From an uncultured Caryophanales bacterium (lineage in GTDB: Bacteria; Bacillota_I; Bacilli_A; RF39; UBA660), in the NCBI GenBank assembly GCA_947302515.1, contig CAMYVT010000026.1:1-13579 (forward strand): a DNA stretch of 13,579 nt, given 5' to 3'. Below are positions 11,646-13,579 of the stretch, piece by piece. The notes below the pieces were generated by a model that saw only the letters and a list, made by a program, of their open reading frames with translations, was not told where the DNA came from and did no database searches. The position numbers and the translations under genes are program-made. The stretch's first letter is position 1. The number at the start of each line of letters is the position of its first letter.

Positions 11646-13579
11646 TTATCTTTGATATTGATAAGATTCAATATCTTCAGCTTCTAATTCTTGACCATAA
11701 GTAGAATCATCAGCCATAGATTCTACATAAGTATCTACTGCATCTTCATATTCAACCCATGCATCTTCATAATAATAATCATCAGCAACAGGTACACTTT
11801 CAACCCATTGAGCATTGTCATCATTGTATACAGGTTCTTCAATTTCAACAAATGATTGAGGTTCAACAACAGGTGCTGAATCATATACAGGTTCTGCTAA
11901 TTCATCGAATAATTCACCAGTAACATTAGGATCTGGAAGAGGTTGATCAGTCATATCACCAGTTGGATCTGTTGTAATATCTTCAACAGAAGGATCTAAG
12001 TTACCATTTTCATCAGAATGTTCATCATCAAAGTCAACACCATGACCTAAATCATCTTCATTAACAGTACCACCATCATCAATTACGTCATTAGCTTCAT
12101 CAATTCTCTCTTGTAAATCTTCATCATCTTGTCTAACTTCTTCTTCAACTTCAGCAGCATGACGATCTTCTTCTTCTTGTAATCTTTGTCTTTCAGCTTC
12201 AGCCTCAGCCTCAGCTCTTCTTCTAGCCTCTTCATTTTCAGCTTCAATTTCAGCATCAACTTCTGCTCTAGCTTCATCAGTAATAGGTTTTTCAGTATAA
12301 GTAACTTCTTCACTATATGTAGTTTGACTATCTTCCCATGAATAAGTTTCAGTATGAGTTTCAGTAGTAGTATAAGAACCACCTTCATAAACCCATCCAC
12401 CCATTTCAAAGTGCCAGTTAACAGCTCTTTGGAATGAATCTAACTTAGTTAATTCACGATGAGCATCATCTACATAATATGTACCTAAACCTTTATAGTA
12501 ATTAATAAATGCATCTCTATATTCTTGATATGTAGGATTGTTAGTATCAACATCATGTGACATAACAGCAACTTCTGCTCTTTCAAATGAATGTTCAGCG
12601 AAATTACATAATCCTAAATCATTTAAGAAATCAATCTCAGTATCATTTAAAGTAACATCAATATCAAGATTTTGCCACATCATTTCACCAGCAGCAATCA
12701 TAGGAGCTACAGATAATTGATATGGTTGAATTCTATTATAATTAGAAGAATGAGAAATACCTTCAGTACGTTCATCTTCATTAATTGCAAAGTCTTCATG
12801 TACCATATTATAGAATTCAGTAACTAAACGAACTTGTTCCTCACCTTCAGCGTTCTTAGCAGCTAAGAATGCAGTATGATATCTATTATAGAAATCTCTA
12901 CCTTCTTGACTATCAATAAGCATAGACATATCTACTGGATGTTCACTATTTTCAATAGCATAAGCACCCATTAATTGTAGTGAAGCATCCTTATATTGTC
13001 TAGTTAAATCTTCACTTCTAATATCAGCTCCATTAAATATAGCTAATAATTGTTCTCTATTGTAATCATTATAAGCAACTTGTAATGAAACAGTTTCATC
13101 AAAAGTTAATGCAGGACGAACATCAATACCATCTTCTACATAATATGTAGCAAAATTATTATTAAATCCATCCATAGCTAATCCAACATTACTCATAGCA
13201 GTTTTTTGAGTTTGATTAGAAGTTCTATCAAGTAATGCTTTTATAGCAGCATCATTATAATAATGAGCATTAACTACATCACTAATAGAATTTAATGAAG
13301 CAACATTAGAATTCAATTGATTAAATGTAGTATCTTCAGGAATATCAGTAGATTCTAATCCTGGAACATTACTATTTAATACTTCTCCTTCAAGAGTTTT
13401 GTGAGAATGACAAGTATATAAACCACATGCAAGTAATAAAGATAATCCAATAGCTGTAAGTACAACACCGATATGACTCTCTTTAAACTTTCTCCACATT
13501 CTCTTAAAGAATCCTTCTTTCTTAGGCTCTTCTTTTTCTACTTCTTCATCATCATAATCATAGTCGTAATCGAAATCAT
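11646..13579 (-). CDS. Large acidic single-pass membrane protein, N-terminus beyond the window
   Basis: The frame stays open past the ATG at 13499 to the right edge, adding at least 26 residues (a D/Y-rich acidic run, then EEVEKEEPKKEGFFKR), so the true start lies outside. Numbering from 13499, an uncleaved membrane segment at about 9-29 (IGVVLTAIGLSLLLACGLYT) follows a basic stretch, putting the bulk outside the cell. Residues 30-370 look like a helical globular domain. About 371-405 is a Thr/Ser/Glu-rich segment around TTTETHTETYSWED. About 410-475 is a coiled coil rich in Ala, Glu and Arg (RRRAEAEAEAERQRLQEEED). The remainder is an acidic, proline-spotted tail with clustered tyrosines (ADDYYYEDAWVEYED). 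I recognise no family. A cell-surface, structural or adhesion role is possible, but nothing in the sequence proves it. Confidence 0.8.
   Translation of the reverse strand, partial: DFDYDYDYDDEEVEKEEPKKEGFFKRMWRKFKESHIGVVLTAIGLSLLLACGLYTCHSHKTLEGEVLNSNVPGLESTDIPEDTTFNQLNSNVASLNSISDVVNAHYYNDAAIKALLDRTSNQTQKTAMSNVGLAMDGFNNNFATYYVEDGIDVRPALTFDETVSLQVAYNDYNREQLLAIFNGADIRSEDLTRQYKDASLQLMGAYAIENSEHPVDMSMLIDSQEGRDFYNRYHTAFLAAKNAEGEEQVRLVTEFYNMVHEDFAINEDERTEGISHSSNYNRIQPYQLSVAPMIAAGEMMWQNLDIDVTLNDTEIDFLNDLGLCNFAEHSFERAEVAVMSHDVDTNNPTYQEYRDAFINYYKGLGTYYVDDAHRELTKLDSFQRAVNWHFEMGGWVYEGGSYTTTETHTETYSWEDSQTTYSEEVTYTEKPITDEARAEVDAEIEAENEEARRRAEAEAEAERQRLQEEEDRHAAEVEEEVRQDDEDLQERIDEANDVIDDGGTVNEDDLGHGVDFDDEHSDENGNLDPSVEDITTDPTGDMTDQPLPDPNVTGELFDELAEPVYDSAPVVEPQSFVEIEEPVYNDDNAQWVESVPVADDYYYEDAWVEYEDAVDTYVESMADDSTYGQELEAEDIESYQYQR

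Noticed and set aside
12083..12409. Minus-strand frame of 108 codons, Lys/Leu-rich
   Set aside because: Out-of-frame reading of the Glu/Ala-rich coiled-coil part of the large membrane protein gene.
1..13579. CRISPR array or insertion sequence
   Set aside because: No regularly spaced identical repeats and no transposase or terminal inverted repeats were seen.

Overview
This is a very AT-rich stretch in which every recognisable gene lies on the minus strand. TGA serves as an ordinary stop (it ends parA and the DUF4186 gene) and tryptophan is TGG, so the standard bacterial code applies and the Mycoplasma code does not. Alanine racemase, a WXG100 protein, strong AGGAGG ribosome sites, extended -10 promoters and hairpin/T-run terminators suggest a low-GC gut-type Firmicute (Bacilli/Erysipelotrichia/RF39-like). 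That is inference; no marker gene fixes the species.

Positions 1-2480 look like the end of an integrated mobile element, probably an integrative conjugative element: a replication initiator (repA-like), parA and parB in a tightly overlapping operon. The repA gene appears to contain its own origin: four 15-bp iteron-like repeats next to an extremely AT-rich block. Its leader holds a terminator-like hairpin and a 27-bp palindrome, which suggests attenuation control. The element abuts the 3' end of rlmD (rumA), a known integration hot spot for streptococcal and other Firmicute elements. rlmD is the only transcription unit here without a terminator at its stop codon, as expected if an insertion displaced it.

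Positions 2480-8640 are chromosomal genes: rlmD (23S rRNA methyltransferase), a membrane-anchored ComEC-like metallo-beta-lactamase-fold hydrolase that seems to be leaderless, a three-gene operon (Mbeg1/DUF2974 hydrolase, DUF4186, peptidase E-like), a divergent alanine racemase, and a four-helix membrane protein.

Positions 8640-9830 hold a small operon with a WXG100 protein followed by a protein whose N-terminal half is a WXG-like helical hairpin and whose C-terminal half is a phage-tail-type lysozyme. It looks like a type VII-secreted peptidoglycan hydrolase with its partner.

Positions 9880-13579 hold three unrecognised genes and two tRNA genes (a CAU-anticodon tRNA and tRNA-Leu UAG). The 240-residue gene has a near-consensus promoter and a leader of about 145 nt that folds into a multi-helix domain followed by mutually exclusive terminator and antiterminator hairpins. 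This candidate riboswitch shares some signatures with the yybP-ykoY manganese family. The 139-residue gene has a consensus promoter covered by a perfect 9-bp inverted repeat. The last gene, a large acidic single-pass membrane protein, runs off the right edge of the window.
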